Shown: positions 13,443 through 29,833 of the stretch, in pieces | Layout: each line of letters begins with the position of its first letter | Position numbering within the stretch: position 1 is the first letter of the stretch | Assembly: GCA_965153355.1 (NCBI GenBank) | Contig: OZ231127.1 | Coordinates: forward strand, 91,450,001-91,514,000 | Source: Flaccisagitta enflata | Lineage: Eukaryota > Chaetognatha > Sagittoidea > Aphragmophora | Direction: 5' to 3' | Length of the DNA: 64,000 nucleotides | Translations under genes and position numbers: made by a program | The notes under the pieces: model-generated | Told to the model about the DNA's origin: nothing | The model's input: the letters and a program-made list of their open reading frames with translations, nothing else | Databases searched by the model: none

Positions 13443-13967
13443 AGATCAGTTTCATGAATATTGCCACATGTCTTTCACTATAGCAATGTTTCTTGAAGGC
13501 TTAAATGACAGGAGATTAAAAAAAGAACGAAACCCTGCGGGACCTATCCCTCAATGATATGGGATGAGCAAAACGCCAAAGGAAGAAAATATGTGCGGAA
13601 AATGGAGGCGAAAATATTTGTGTTCCAGAGCGGACCATGAAAATGGCAAAAAAAATACCGCTATTTAAACCATAACTGGTCAAATCTGCGTAAAAAAAAA
13701 CAAAAAAACTGTGCATGACTTAGAACCGATCTAAATCTGAGGTGTTAAATCAATTAAAAGGATGTTGACAGAAAAAAGGTAAAAAAAAAAAGATGAAGAG
13801 ATTTTGAAAGGATACAAAAAAGCAAAAAGAAAAAAAAAACCGAGGAAAAGTCGAGAAGAAACGGAAAAGAAAAAGTTCTAAGTTGAAACGCGGAAAAAAT
13901 GGCAGAAATTTCGGCAATTCTAAACGTCGAAAAATCAAAGAAAGATTACGCGTGGGGCTGGGAAGAA

Positions 13968-14092
<125 letters not shown>

Positions 14093-14364
14093 GCAACAGA
14101 GAATTGACTTTTTAGTTCAACGAATGACAACGTAATATTATCGTCTTGGCGATCCGAAAAAAACGCCACCACAGAAAAACTGGAATAGTTCAACTTTTTC
14201 TTTTAAACTATAACAGCGTTTTGGGAAGCGGGATACTGAAACGATAAATCTCACGAGTTCTAAGAACGCGTTAAAAATAATTTTCACCGTTTAAATTTAT
14301 ACGCGCGTTAACGAAAGATAATCAGGCTGGAATAGTAAATGGCACCAGCACACCGCGAAAGATA

Positions 14365-14651
14365 AGGGCGTGTTCTACAATGAGCCTCTATCCATGTTGA
14401 CGATCCATGAAACGCGATAACAGCGTGAACACATATTCAAAATTTCAACTGTCCCACAAGGAGTGGCGTGATGAAACCCGAGCCCGTGAACAGGTGAGCA
14501 GCGAAGCAAGCGGCATGTGAAAACGGGCGCTGCGGAGCGAGTGCGACAGGTGAAGGCGGGTGCGTGAGCGGATGAGCGGTGCGAGCGAACGAACGTAGCG
14601 AGCGACCGAGTGGCCCGTTCAAAACGCGGTTGTCTGACTAGAAACGCACCC
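14365..14651 (-). mobile_element. hAT-like short element, copy 1
   Basis: The ends are GGGCGTGTTCTA and TAGAAACGCACCC, inverted to each other. Internal words (AACAGCGTGAACA, GTCCCACAAGGA, GTAGCGAGCGACC) recur in reverse orientation in the element at 22597-22836. No target duplication is clear at this copy. It is GC-rich internally with GAGCG/GCGAG repeats. Confidence 0.65.
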
Positions 14652-14799
14652 ATATTCTGAGAAAAGAGAAATCAAAAACTTTTCTCCCAAAAATTCATTC
14701 CCGATATCGTTTCTCTCCCCTCTATGGCAATAAACCATCACTATTAATGCCTTCTCTGCGGAAAAGCTTCTCAAAGAATATGAAGAATTGCATAAAATC

Positions 14800-14945
14800 A
14801 ACAAAAATCAAAAAGAAAAAGTAGAAGTAGAAGTAGAAGAAGAAAAAGAAGAAGAAAGAGGAAGAAGAAGAAGAAGAAGAAGAAGAAGAAGAAGAAGAAG
14901 AAGAAGAAGAAGAAGGAAGAAAAAGAACAAGAAGAAGAAAAGGCA
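14800..14945. repeat. (GAA)n tract
   Basis: Purine-rich GAA/GTA repeat; perfect GAA from about 14862 to 14915. Confidence 0.95.
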
Positions 14946-15015
14946 GCTTCTCTTTGTAGTCAGCGATACCAGTTGCCCTGCTGTGCATGATTGTAAATTT
15001 GAGTGAGGGGAGGCA

Positions 15016-15598
15016 GGGCAGCGGCCCCGAAGGGGACGAAGTCCTGTAGAACACAGGGGGACTGTCGTTCGTCCGTTCGTTCGTCCGTCAGTTTGGGCTG
15101 AATGTGGGTCTAAGAGGGCTGATGTAAGGCCAGAAAGCCAGTTGGGGGCTTGAATGGGCTGACTTGAGGCTTGAAACAGAGCTGGATTAAGGCTTAGGGA
15201 GGCCATAGAGGACAACTTGAGGATCAGATAGCAGATTTGTGGCTTGAAGGCCTAATTTGAGGCAAGAGGTTGATTTGAGGCCCTAAAAGGCCAGATTTGA
15301 AAACTGAGAGGCCAGATTTGAGGCCTGAAGGCCAGATAAAAGCCTGAGAGGAGCCATATTGAGGCCTAAGAAAATGGAAAGTGAAGTGAAGCTGGGTGAA
15401 GGCCTGAGGAGGCCAGATTTGAGGCCTGAGAGGTCTAGTTTGAGGCCTGAGAGGCCAGATTGGCCCTGAGGAGGCCAGATTTGAGGCCAGAGGCCAGTTT
15501 GAGCCTGAGGGTCTGAAGAGAGAGGGGCACAGGCGAGCAGACCAACGAAAAGTCCCCTGTATTCTACAGGGACTTCATCCCCTTCGGGGCCGCTGCCC
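15016..15598. mobile_element. 583-bp element with about 46-bp terminal inverted repeats and an internal minisatellite
   Basis: The left end starts GGGCAGCGGCCCCGAAGGGG and continues GAAGTCCTGTAGAA; the right end is its complement with three or four differences. The body (15110-15525) is a degenerate repeat of about 21 bp with the core GAGGCCAGATTTGAGGCCTG. No coding frame for a transposase is present. No target duplication is obvious, because both flanks are purine microsatellite. Confidence 0.8.
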
Positions 15599-15599
15599 A

Positions 15600-16100
15600 A
15601 AAAAGGAGAAGAAGAAGAAGAAGAAGAAGAAGAAGAAGAAAGAGGAAGAAGGAAGAAAAAGAAAAAGAATAAGAAGGAGGTGAAGGGGAAGGAGAAGAAG
15701 GAGAAGAAGAAGAAGAATAAGAAGAAAAAGAAGAAGAGGAGGAAGATGAAGATGAAGAAAAAGAATGAGAAGATGAAGATGAAGCAAAAGAATGAAAAGA
15801 TGAAGAAGCAGAAGAAGAAGAAGATGAAGAAGAAGAGGAAAAGAAAAAGGAAAAAGAAAAAAAGAAAGAAAAAGAAAAAGAAAGAAAAAAAAAAGAAATA
15901 AAGAAAAAAGAAAAAAGAAAAGAAAAAGAAAAAAAAAGAAAAAGAAAAAAGAAAAAAAAAAAAAAAAGAAAAAAAAGAAATGAAAGAAAAAGAAAAAGAA
16001 AAAGAAAGAAGAAGAAGAAGGAAAAAGAAAAAGAAAAAGAAGAAGAAGAAAGAAGAAGAAGAAGAAGAAAGAAGAAGAAGAAGAAAAGAAAAAGAAAAGC
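15600..16100. repeat. GAA/AAG/AAAG purine tract
   Basis: Roughly 500 bp of the plus strand is almost pure purine, mixing GAA, AAAAAG and GAAGAT units. Lys-rich or Phe-rich open frames across it are artefacts of composition. Confidence 0.95.
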
Positions 16101-16208
16101 GGCCGGTCCACTGACGCCGCTTCGAGGGTCTCATGACGCATTTTACGCAATCGTTATTTCATTTCGAAGAGCGAAGACATTTTTTACGAGGACTCCTCAC
16201 CTGAGCTT

Positions 16209-16211
<3 letters not shown>

Positions 16212-16295
<84 letters not shown>
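16212..16295. repeat. (GA)n array
   Basis: 84 bp of GA repeat with one GACA unit. Confidence 0.97.
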
Positions 16296-16296
<1 letters not shown>

Positions 16297-16611
16297 CGGT
16301 TGGAATTTTATTTCCAACGGTGCCATCAACACAAAGTTGGAATGTAGGCGTTTAAACAACGAATCGCTTTCATATATTTTATGAGCGCGAAACTTTCTTC
16401 AAAACTCGTTTTCGCTTAAAAGATGATGAAGTAGAAAAGAGGGCCGAGGGGGGGGGGGAAAGGGGACCCCCAGGAGGGTAATGGGGTGCGGCTCGGGAAA
16501 AAAGACAGGCAGTACATGACGGTGAAAGACAGAGAGACAGAAAGAAAAAGAGTAAGAACAAAAGAAAGAAGGAAGAAAGAACGAAAGAACGAAAGAAAGA
16601 GAGTGAGAAAA

Positions 16612-16836
16612 CAAGGCCGGATACACGGCCACCAGTTGCGGACGGGTGGGCAGGGGCGGAAATGCAACTGTCCGCCACTAAAAATGTTCTAAAACGCATT
16701 TTTTTCCACTTTTCGACTCATGCTGACGGACGGACGGACGGACGGACGGACGGACGGACGGACGAACCTACGGACGGACCAATGGACGGACGAACGGACA
16801 AAGCCTCTTATAGAGTTGCGTGTCCGCAACTAAAAA
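16612..16836 (+). mobile_element. hairpin-ended dispersed repeat, copy 3
   Basis: The 5' end is CAAGGCCGGATACACGGCC, then AGTTGCGGACGGGTGGGC, a (GACG)n tract of ten units, GCCTCTTATAGAG, the hairpin AGTTGCGTGTCCGCAACT and AAAAA. It is one of the most complete copies. Confidence 0.9.
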
Positions 16837-16865
16837 GAGGAAAAAAAAAGAATGAAAGAGAAAAA

Positions 16866-17008
16866 AAGGCCGGGTACACGGCCACCAGTTGCGGACGGGT
16901 GGGCAGGGGCGGAAATGCGCGCTTTCCCACTTTTCAACTCGATCATTACGGACGGACGGACGGACGGACAAAGCCTCTTATAAAGTTGCGTGTCCGCAAC
17001 TAAAAAAA
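16866..17008 (+). mobile_element. hairpin-ended dispersed repeat, copy 4
   Basis: It lies head-to-tail 30 bp after copy 3 and has the same layout with a shorter GGAC tract. It ends in the hairpin and an A-rich tail. Confidence 0.9.
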
Positions 17009-17345
17009 AGAAAGAAAGAGTGGCATTCTAAAAGAAAGGGGCAACAGAAGAGAAAGAATGTAAGAAAAGGGGAAAAAAAAGAGGCGAAGTAAAAAATTGA
17101 ACAAGAGAAAAAAAAAACACACCCAAAAAAAGAAAAACAAGAATAAAACAGAAAAATAAACAAGCAAAAAACGAACAAAACAGAAAAAACTAGACAGAAG
17201 ACTAAGAAAAAGACAATTGCCAAAAGTCCCAAGACCCCTCGTTCAAAAAGTCACAAACACACACACACACACAGACGGAAATTCGCCTCTTAAAAGGCGT
17301 CTCAATAAAATATCGCTTTTCCCAAACTATTTGGCGAGGTGGTGG

Positions 17346-17425
17346 CCGCGCCCCGCAAAAACCGCGCCCCGCAAAAACCGCGCCCCGGAAAAAGCGCGCC
17401 CCGCAAAAAGCGCGCCCCGCAAAGA
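17346..17425. repeat. GC-rich tandem repeat, unit about 16 bp
   Basis: Five units of the type CGCGCCCCGCAAAAAC stand out from AT-rich surroundings. Similar GCGCC/CTTTT wording recurs at 26500-26620, but without a clear period. Confidence 0.85.
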
Positions 17426-17702
17426 AGGAGGCGCTTTTAACTTAAGAAGGAGCGCATTTTCACCGCTTTAAACGCCCCCAAAACAGGCCCTCAAAAACCG
17501 CACCCAAAATATAATCGTGTGCCTTCCGTTTAGAGAAAAGTGGTAGTTTGCTAGCGCGGCGCGCGGCAGGGAAAACAGAGAGGGAGACAGACAGTCAGAC
17601 AGTAGGAGACAGACGGACAGACAGTCAATGGCAGAGATACTACCATGAGAAAGATAAGGAAAAGAATGGCAGACAAATAGACGGACAGACTGACAGAGAG
17701 TG

Positions 17703-18161
<459 letters not shown>

Positions 18162-18348
18162 GGGACCCCCCCCCCCCGCCGTCTTTCTTCCTCCCTTTTC
18201 TCGGTATTTTTATCGCCATTTCTAACCAACAAATACAATTATCTAAATATTTCTGTCGTCAAAAAGATATTATTTGAATGTTATTGCCCACTTTTGGTTG
18301 TGGGAGAGAACGTTTCTTCCTAACCAATGGGGAAGAAGGAAATGACTC

Positions 18349-18381
<33 letters not shown>

Positions 18382-18667
18382 AGAGACGCTCAAACGGCAA
18401 GAAATGAAAGATCGGCGTTTTGAGCGCCGGGACGGGGCCGGAACCTCTTACCGATGCCGACGCCGATACCGGTGCCGTTTCCGCCCATTCCATCCCCCAA
18501 AAACCCCCGCGCTATCTTTGCGTCTTGCTTTTCCAAGATTTTTTTTTTTTAAACAAAGATTGTCCTTTTTTCTTCTCATTAGTAAGATTTTGAATTCTTC
18601 ACACTCATTCAGCAAAAATCTTTAAAAAAATCTTTAAAAAAATCATTTAAAATCTTAAAATAAGCAA

Positions 18668-18699
<32 letters not shown>

Positions 18700-19449
18700 C
18701 AATTGTCGAACTCCTTTTTTTTGGTCTCTTATTTGGCATCTCTCCATCCCTTCCGTCAATAAATATTTTGCTTTTTTTTTAAGTTTACTTTGTTTTGGTT
18801 TTGCGTTTTATCTTTTTTTCATAATTATCCTACAGAAACTTTTCTACTTGCTTAAAATAGGGCGCCGGGTCGTTGTCTTTACCCATCCAGGCGCCCTTAT
18901 TCTATCTTACACCATGTTCTCTCCCTCTCTCACTTTGTTAAAAAGCGGCGTTTGAGCGTTGAACGCCGCAACGCCGCAACGCCGGTCTCAAAAACACCGG
19001 CTTACGGCTTACAAAAAGCGGCGCGCTCGTTTGCGCGCTCTCGCTCGTTTTCCGAGGAAAGACATTTTTCCTGTCATTTTCAAGACTATTATAATATTAA
19101 AGAGGGTCTTAGATGGCGATTGATGTGTTCTCAAAGTGCCGAATAGTCAACTTTGTGAGAATAGAAAAATCCATATTTTCGGTGACGCCGCTGCCGGCTT
19201 CTTCTTTTTTTTTTTTTTTTTTTTGCTATCTTCACTGCCGATGCCGTTACCGATGACGATGCTGATACCGATGCCGACGCCGATGAGGATGCCGACTCGA
19301 GTGCCGACGCCGACAGAAATTGCCGGGGAGGAAATTTTTGAGGCGTTTACCAACGACAAAACGAGAAAAGAATTTTGAAGGAAAAGAAAAGTGCCGAAAA
19401 GTGACTTAAGTACCGTCAACTACTGATCGTTTCTTGGAATTGCCGACAA

Positions 19450-19481
<32 letters not shown>

Positions 19482-19865
19482 GGGTAATTAAATCGGGGTT
19501 GTTCTTTTCACTTGTAAAGTGACTTGTAAAGTGGGCTTTAGTTTAAAGCAAAGCCATCTTGAGGTTTTCTTTTCCTCTTGCAGGTGCCAAAAAGCCAAAA
19601 ATCGACTGCAAAAGAGCGGTTCAAGACTGAAACGTTGTCTTTTTCTCAGCAAAACCCTCATCAAGTTTCTCTGAGCATCTCATCAATTTGGTTCAAAGGT
19701 CAGAACAAAAGCAAAGAAGAAAAGAAAAGTCGTCAAAGCTTTTGGAACACACAAAAAATCCATCTTGTACTTGTAAAATAACACAAGCTTTAAGAAAGAA
19801 GATTACTTTGGTCAAGAAATAACCGAGATTCACGATTCATGAATCTTTTTCTTATCATGCCGCCT
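18349..19865 (+). repeat. 1.5-kb tandem duplication, first copy
   Basis: It starts at a short GA array, passes GGCGTTTTGAGCGCC (18413), a GCCGAT/GCCGAC hexamer tract, an A-rich segment, GGGCGCCGGGTCGTTG (18859), a second hexamer tract (19225-19320), and ends at ATGCCGCCT (19864). The same order recurs at 19869-22522. It contains a 64-codon open frame (18952-19146) conserved in both copies, but the DNA is equally conserved outside it, so this is not evidence for a gene. Confidence 0.88.
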
Positions 19866-19915
<50 letters not shown>

Positions 19916-20295
19916 GAAAGACGCGCAAACGGCAAGAAATGAAAGATCGGCGTTTTGAGCGCCGACGCGCCGGAATCCGGAAGGGGCCGGAACCTCTTAC
20001 CGATGCCGACGCCGATGCCGATGCCGACGCGGACGTCGATGCCGTTTCCGCCCATTCCTTCCCCCAAAAAACCCCGCGCTATCTTTGCGTCTTGCTTTTC
20101 CAAGAGTTTTTTTTTTTTAAACAAAGATTGTCCTTTTTTTCTTCTCATTAGTAAGCTTTTGAATTCTTCACACTCATTCAGCAAAAATCTTTAAAAAAAC
20201 TTTTAAAAAATCATTTAGAATCCTAAATTAAGCAAAAATCTTAAAAAAAAACAAACAAAAAAACAATTGTCGAACTCCTCTTTTTCTGTCTCCTA

Positions 20296-21289
20296 CAGGG
20301 TGTTTCACGCGTTTTGAGGTTTAAAGAATCAACATAGCTTTTCTCCTAGAAAAGCTATTCCAATTCTGAAAAAAGGTCTGAATAGATCTTAAAGTGCAGT
20401 TTTTTTATGTCGCCAATTTTTTGTATTTGCGTTTTTTAGCTTGGGAGCTACGGGAGTTTAAAGTAAACAAGATTATCCAGTTAACTAACCATGGTAAAGA
20501 AAAAAATGGACAACTTCTTTTACTAGTTTCTGGTCAACTATTGGCCTGAACTACAAAAAATCCATGACTGTTTAAAAGCTCCGCAAAAAATCTTCAAAAC
20601 GCGACGTTGCAGGACATTGTAGCTTCATTCAATTAGAAATGGCGAAAGATTAAAAAAAAGATCACAAATTGAAAAATAATGCTCCTTTCAATTTTTTTTC
20701 AATCGAAAAATTTAACTCTTTTCGTTTTTGTCAATTACGAACTCAGGATTGTCTTAGCTACTCGATATCCATGAGCAAATTAAAGAGCCATGAATTTTCT
20801 ATAAAATGGAGCCAAAAACAAATTTCCAACTCAATTTGTTCAATTTCTATGTTACAATAATGATAGCCCATGAAAATCAGGTGTTACTGATTTTCCAAAT
20901 TCTTGACCACCTGTCTTCATTCTTCTGCCATTTCTAAACGGATAGAGATATGACAACCAGCAAGGTCTCATCGGAAAGATCTTTCACAGAGCTTCAAGAT
21001 GGTCATGAATTTTGCTATGTTTTTCTTATTGCTTGGATGTGAAACGCTAACAAACAAGTAGTTTCCATTTTTTTTGCCATAATTATCCGGATTAAAGATG
21101 CATGCTGGATATGGTTGTTTTCTTCAAACTTACATAGTGGGCATATTTAAAAGCGCAGATATAAAAAATTGGTGACATAAAAAAACTGCATTTCAAGATC
21201 TATTCAGACCTTTTTTCAGAATTGGAATAACTCTTCTAGGAGAAAAGCTATGTCGATTCTTTAAACCTCAAAACGCGTGAAACACCCTG
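20296..21289. mobile_element. 994-bp TA-flanked element with about 145-bp inverted termini
   Basis: The ends read CAGGGTGTTTCACGCG inward and match for about 145 bp with few mismatches. TA flanks both ends (20294-20295 and 21290-21291). The paralogous uninterrupted site at 18725-18740 has a single TA, which confirms insertion with TA duplication, as in Tc1/mariner-type transposition. The roughly 700-bp interior has no transposase frame. Confidence 0.93.
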
Positions 21290-22040
21290 TATTTGGCATC
21301 TCTCCATCCCTTCCGTCAATAAATATTTTGCTTTTTTTTTAAGTTTACTTTGTTTTGGTTTTGCGTTTTATCTTTTTTTCATGATTATCCTACAGAAACT
21401 TTTCTACTTGCTTAAAATAGGGCGCCGGGTCGTTGTCTTTACCCATCCAGGCGCCCTTATTCTATCTTACACCATGTTCTCTCCCTCTCTCACTTTGTTA
21501 AAAAGCGGCGTTTGAGCGTTGAACGCCGCAACGCCGCGACGCCGGTCTCAAAAACACCGGCTTACGGCTTACAAAAAGCGGCGCGCTCGTTTGCGCGCTC
21601 TCGCTCGTTTTCCGAGGAAAGACATTTTTCCTGTCATTTTCAAGACTATTATAATATTAAAGAGGGTCTTAGATGGCGATTGATGTGTTCTCAAAGTGCC
21701 GAATAGTCAACTTTGTGAGAATAGAAAAATCCATATTTTCGGTGACGCTGCCGGCTTCTTCTTTTACTTTTTTTTTTTTTTTTGCTATCTTCACTGCCGA
21801 TGCCGTTACCGATGCCGTTACCGATGCCGATGCCGATACCGATACCGATACCGATGCCGATGCCGTTACCGATGCCGATACCGATGCCGATGCCGACTCG
21901 AGTGACGACGCCGAAAGAAATTGCCGGGAGGAAATTTTTGAGGCGTTTACCGACGACAAAACGAGAAAAGAATTTTGAAGGAAAAGAAAAGTGCCGAGTG
22001 ACTTAAGTACCGACAACTGATCGTTTCTTGGAATTGCCGA

Positions 22041-22045
<5 letters not shown>

Positions 22046-22114
<69 letters not shown>

Positions 22115-22137
22115 AAGAGACAGAGAAAGAGTGAGAG
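22046..22137. repeat. (GA)n array
   Basis: GA repeat with GACAGAGAAA units at the 3' end. Confidence 0.97.
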
Positions 22138-22596
22138 GGGTAATTAAATCGGGGTTGTTCTTTTCTTGTTAAGTGACTTTATGAGGGCTTTAGTTTTTAG
22201 CAACGCCATCTTGAGGTTTTCTTTTACTCTTGCAGGTGCCAAAAAGCCAAAAATCGACTGCAAAAGAGCGGTTCAAGACTGAAACGTTGTCTTTTTCGCG
22301 GCAAAACCCTCATCAAGTTTCTCTGAGCATCTCATCAACTTGGTTCAAAGGTCAGAACAAAAGCAAAGTAGGAAAGAAAAGACGGCAAAAGCTTGTGGAA
22401 TATACACAAAAAATCCATCTTGTACTTGTAAAATAACACATGCTTTAAGTAAGAAGATTACTTAGGTGGAGAAATAACCGAGATTCGCGATTCATGAATC
22501 TTTTTCTTATTATGCTGCCTTTAGAAGTGTGCTTGCGTTACAATCTGCTGAGTGTGTGTTTGTGCTAGTCTTTTCGTTTGTATTTTGTATAACAGA

Positions 22597-22836
22597 GGGC
22601 CTGTTTCTACTTGTTACAATCATGTTTTTAACAGACCACTTGGTCGCTCGCTACATTTGTCTGCTCGCATCGCTCTGCTTTGCTACACTTGCTTTGCCCG
22701 CTCGATCCATCCAGGAGCTCACTTACTTACTTTGCTCACTTCCTTGTGGGATAGTTTAAATTGCTGAATATTTGTTCACGCTGTAAACGCGTGTGAAGGG
22801 AATAAACGCGTTTTTGTCTTCACTAGAAACACGCCC
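22597..22836 (+). mobile_element. hAT-like short element, copy 2
   Basis: The ends GGGCCTGTTTCTA and TAGAAACACGCCC are inverted with one mismatch. An imperfect 8-bp flank pair (TAACAGAG and TTACAGAG) fits hAT-type target duplication if the border is shifted by one base. It is related, in opposite orientation, to 14365-14651. Confidence 0.65.
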
Positions 22837-22989
22837 TTACAGAGACGGAGAGCGGGCGCAACGCGCTCACCGATCTTATATTTTTGACTAACGAGGAAAA
22901 GAAGATCGAGCTTAATCTTTTTTCTGGGGGATACACTTGACCAAAAAATCATTTCTGCCTTCCTCAATTCCTCGTGTAGATCTGTTTGG

Positions 22990-23060
22990 CTGTCTTCCTG
23001 TCTGTCTGTTTGTCTTCCTGTCAGTCTATCTTCTTGTCTGTCTGTCTGTCTATGTGTCTA

Positions 23061-23135
<75 letters not shown>

Positions 23136-23220
23136 TCCTGTTTGTGTGTCTGCGTGTCTGTGTGTCTGTCTGTCTGTGTGTCTGTCTGTCTATCTATCTG
23201 TCTGTCTGTCTGTCTATCTG
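22990..23220. repeat. (TGTC)n array
   Basis: About 230 bp of TGTC repeat with TGTG and TATC variants. Perfect from 23061 to 23133. Confidence 0.97.
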
Positions 23221-23688
23221 AAGACGGAGACAGAGATAAAAACTCGTGAGAAAAGATTTGACGATTTGACGTTTTGGGGTGCAACCGGGGGTTGTGTTGA
23301 GGTGATGAGGAAAGTAAGTAAAATGTTGGTTAAAAAGACATGGAGATTATGGGGTAGACTGTGGACGTGCGATACATGAAAGAAGGATGTAATGTGAAAA
23401 AAAGAGGGGGGGGGGGTTAAGTCATGAAGTAAAGCGAGGAAGGGAAGGGGGTAGCAAGGCATAGAAGGGGATCCGACCAGAAAACGATCGATACCCCTAA
23501 AAGTGAAAAATAAACAAAGGAAGGAGGGCCTTTCTAGGGGAGAAGGGGTAAGAAAAGGAGGAGGAGGAGAAGGAGGAGCAGAATGATGAGGAAGAGGAAG
23601 AGGAAGAGAAGGGGAAGGACTCTAGCTTGTGAAAGAAAGTGTAATTTACAACATCGTTGATTAACTCGGTCAGACTCTGGCAAAGGGT

Positions 23689-23692
<4 letters not shown>

Positions 23693-23781
<89 letters not shown>

Positions 23782-23830
23782 CACAGACTAACACACACAC
23801 ACAGACACACACACACACACACACACACTA
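23693..23830. repeat. (CA)n array
   Basis: About 85 bp of CA repeat followed by interrupted CACA/CTAACA units. A GGA-rich tract lies at 23550-23620. Confidence 0.97.
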
Positions 23831-24000
23831 ACTTACACACACTAACACACAGAAGCCTACTTCGAAGGCCCTCTCCCGAATCGAGCGGTGACTCCTGTTT
23901 TTGTGCGGGTGATCATCCAAAACGAGCTCCTGAATTACTCTTCTTCTTTGATCCCCCTCCTCACTCTTTTTCTTCTTTTAAGGTAAGGGTCCTCTCGGCT

Positions 24001-24231
24001 TTTTAGTTGCGGACACGCAAATCTTAAAGAGGCTTGGTCCGTCCGTCCGTTGGTCCGTCCGTTGGTCGATCCATTGGTCTTTCAGTCCGTCCGGGGTCAT
24101 CGAGTTGAAAAGTGGGATAACGAGAGTTTTTGATACTTTTCGTGTATGTTTGAGTGTGGGTTGGGGTGTGGATGGGGGTTGGATGCCCCTGCCCACCCGT
24201 CCGAAACGATATTTTGACCCCGCGTCACTTG
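24001..24231 (-). mobile_element. hairpin-ended dispersed repeat, copy 5
   Basis: Reverse orientation: TTTTAGTTGCGGACACGCAA, a GTCC tract, GCCCACCCGTCCG, and the GACCCCGCGTCACTTG end, which matches the 5' type of copies 1 and 14. Confidence 0.87.
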
Positions 24232-24442
24232 TTTTTTTCTTAATGGCTTAAAGAGGACTGACTCCCTCAACCTCACCCCCCCCTTTCGGCACTCTTAACC
24301 CTATTTGACCTTGTTAACGGCACTGACCAAGTGACCTACGTCACTCGGAAATGATTACGCATAAACGCGTAACTTAGCTGCCTTAATAGACCCTAATCAC
24401 AACTCTGGAAACCCAACAAAACAAGAAGATGAGGGGGTAAAT

Positions 24443-24487
<45 letters not shown>

Positions 24488-24750
24488 CAGACATACAGAC
24501 AGACAGAAAGAAAAGGACAAATGGTCGATTTGGCGAATGAATCAATGAATCGATTTCTCTTTTGTCCAAAAGTCAGTCTCGCATAAGGAATTGTCTTTTG
24601 TTTTTAAAAGAGTCAAAGATAATTACATAGACCATTTTGATATACAATGGAAAACGACCAGTAGAGGCCTCTGCTAGAGGGCGACCTCATGACGTCAATT
24701 CGAAGTTGACAATACAATCGTTTATCGAAAAAATACTGTCTTACAAGATC

Positions 24751-27640
<2,890 letters not shown>

Positions 27641-27647
27641 ATCTTTA

Positions 27648-28034
<387 letters not shown>

Positions 28035-28710
28035 ACTATGGAAGTTTATTCTCCCCCTACGCCTCTAAACCCCATGTGTGCGAGTATGCAAGTATGCCTA
28101 CATTTGTACTGACATATCTACCTCTATTGGCATTACATGTATTTCATTCACCGTGTGTGTGTTCTACATGCGTTTCTACGCTGCACACGCGTTTCTACGG
28201 TGCACACGTTCATTGGATAAAAAATCGCTCACGCGAGTGAGTCAAAGCTGTTTCAGTTTTTGCCCTAGATTTTTTTCATCCCAAAAATGGACTTCATGAA
28301 TTTGAAGAATGGCACCACATTTATGTTCATTTCTGTTCGTTCCTCTTAAGGGGAAATTTCTATTTTTTTTTCTCGCTTCTTTTCCCTGTTGGCAAAAATA
28401 AAAGTTGGGCAACAAAAAGGTGCGGCATGCATCTGAAAACGAAGCAGTTTTTTTTTTTCAGCTCAATCCTGTCCAGTCTCACACCGTCGAACATTTATCT
28501 ATTGAAGAAACAGGATACTGCATCTACTTTGTTTCAGTTTTGTTTCTTTTTTGTTGCATATTCCCTTAATCACAGTCAGCATATCTCTCTCTTCAGTAAA
28601 ACTAAAAGCACTGAACGTTACCATTTATCATGCAAAAATAAAAAGCTCATAGTTTTTGAATCTTAAAAAACGAACCCTAAAAGACTTTTGGTCAAAGAGT
28701 GGTGAATCTT

Positions 28711-28792
<82 letters not shown>
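28711..28792. repeat. (CT)n array
   Basis: 82 bp of CT repeat. The interval 28032-28710 is AT-rich with no gene recognised. Confidence 0.97.
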
Positions 28793-28795
<3 letters not shown>

Positions 28796-29015
28796 CGAGT
28801 AGCGTTTGATATATGAAAATCAGCTCTCGACCGAATGAATGCTCTCTCATCGCAGGTAGGGTTAAAAACTCTCTTTTATCAAACAAACCCTCTTTTTAGT
28901 CCTACGCGACATTGTTTTTTCGAACTACTTCCTTTTTTTTCTTATTTAGATTTGATGTTTTCACAACTGCTCATCAAATTCATCAGATTCTCTTATTCCT
29001 TTTTCCTCTTTCTCT

Positions 29016-29318
<303 letters not shown>

Positions 29319-29833
29319 GCATTTTCCCCTTTGCGTTTTCAAAAAAAAGGGTGTTATCTATCTTATCAGTAATATATATCTTTCATACATATTCAAACAA
29401 ATAAATCTGACTCCGTATCAGGCTTATATATCTAACTCGTACGCACACCAAATAACATGACAGAAAAGGAACATATATATGAATAAATCTTATTTAAAAA
29501 GGCCATCTATCTTCTTATGAATCTCTCTCTCTTGGAATCTATTAGTTATTACGCTACCGTATGAATTTTTGGTACGAAAAATAGAAAAAAGAAAAATACC
29601 ACCATCGAGACCAATCTGCCATTGGTAGCGCCATCTGGTGATACTACTACCTCAACAGTTGCGACTGCACTTCTAGTAATGAGTGGCATGAAAACAAATG
29701 CTATTTTCCTTATCACGTGACTCTGTGTGTAATGATTGGTATCGCAGTGAGTACCACCACATAGCGTGGCGTGAGCAAGATTATGAGTGGCATTGCAAGT
29801 TGTATTGTGTAGCATTGAAATAAGTGGCATTGC

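Larger units (their letters stand above)
19869..22522 (+). repeat. 1.5-kb tandem duplication, second copy, interrupted by an insertion
   Basis: It repeats the first copy with scattered substitutions, a longer hexamer tract (21796-21900), a longer GA array (22046-22137), and a 994-bp insertion at 20296-21289. Segment order is otherwise unchanged. Confidence 0.88.

Noticed and set aside
18952-19146. 64-residue frame identical in both copies of the tandem duplication
   Set aside because: The non-coding parts of the duplication are just as conserved, so identity reflects a recent duplication.
22990-23220. CRISPR-like regular array
   Set aside because: It is a simple TGTC microsatellite without unique spacers, in an animal genome.
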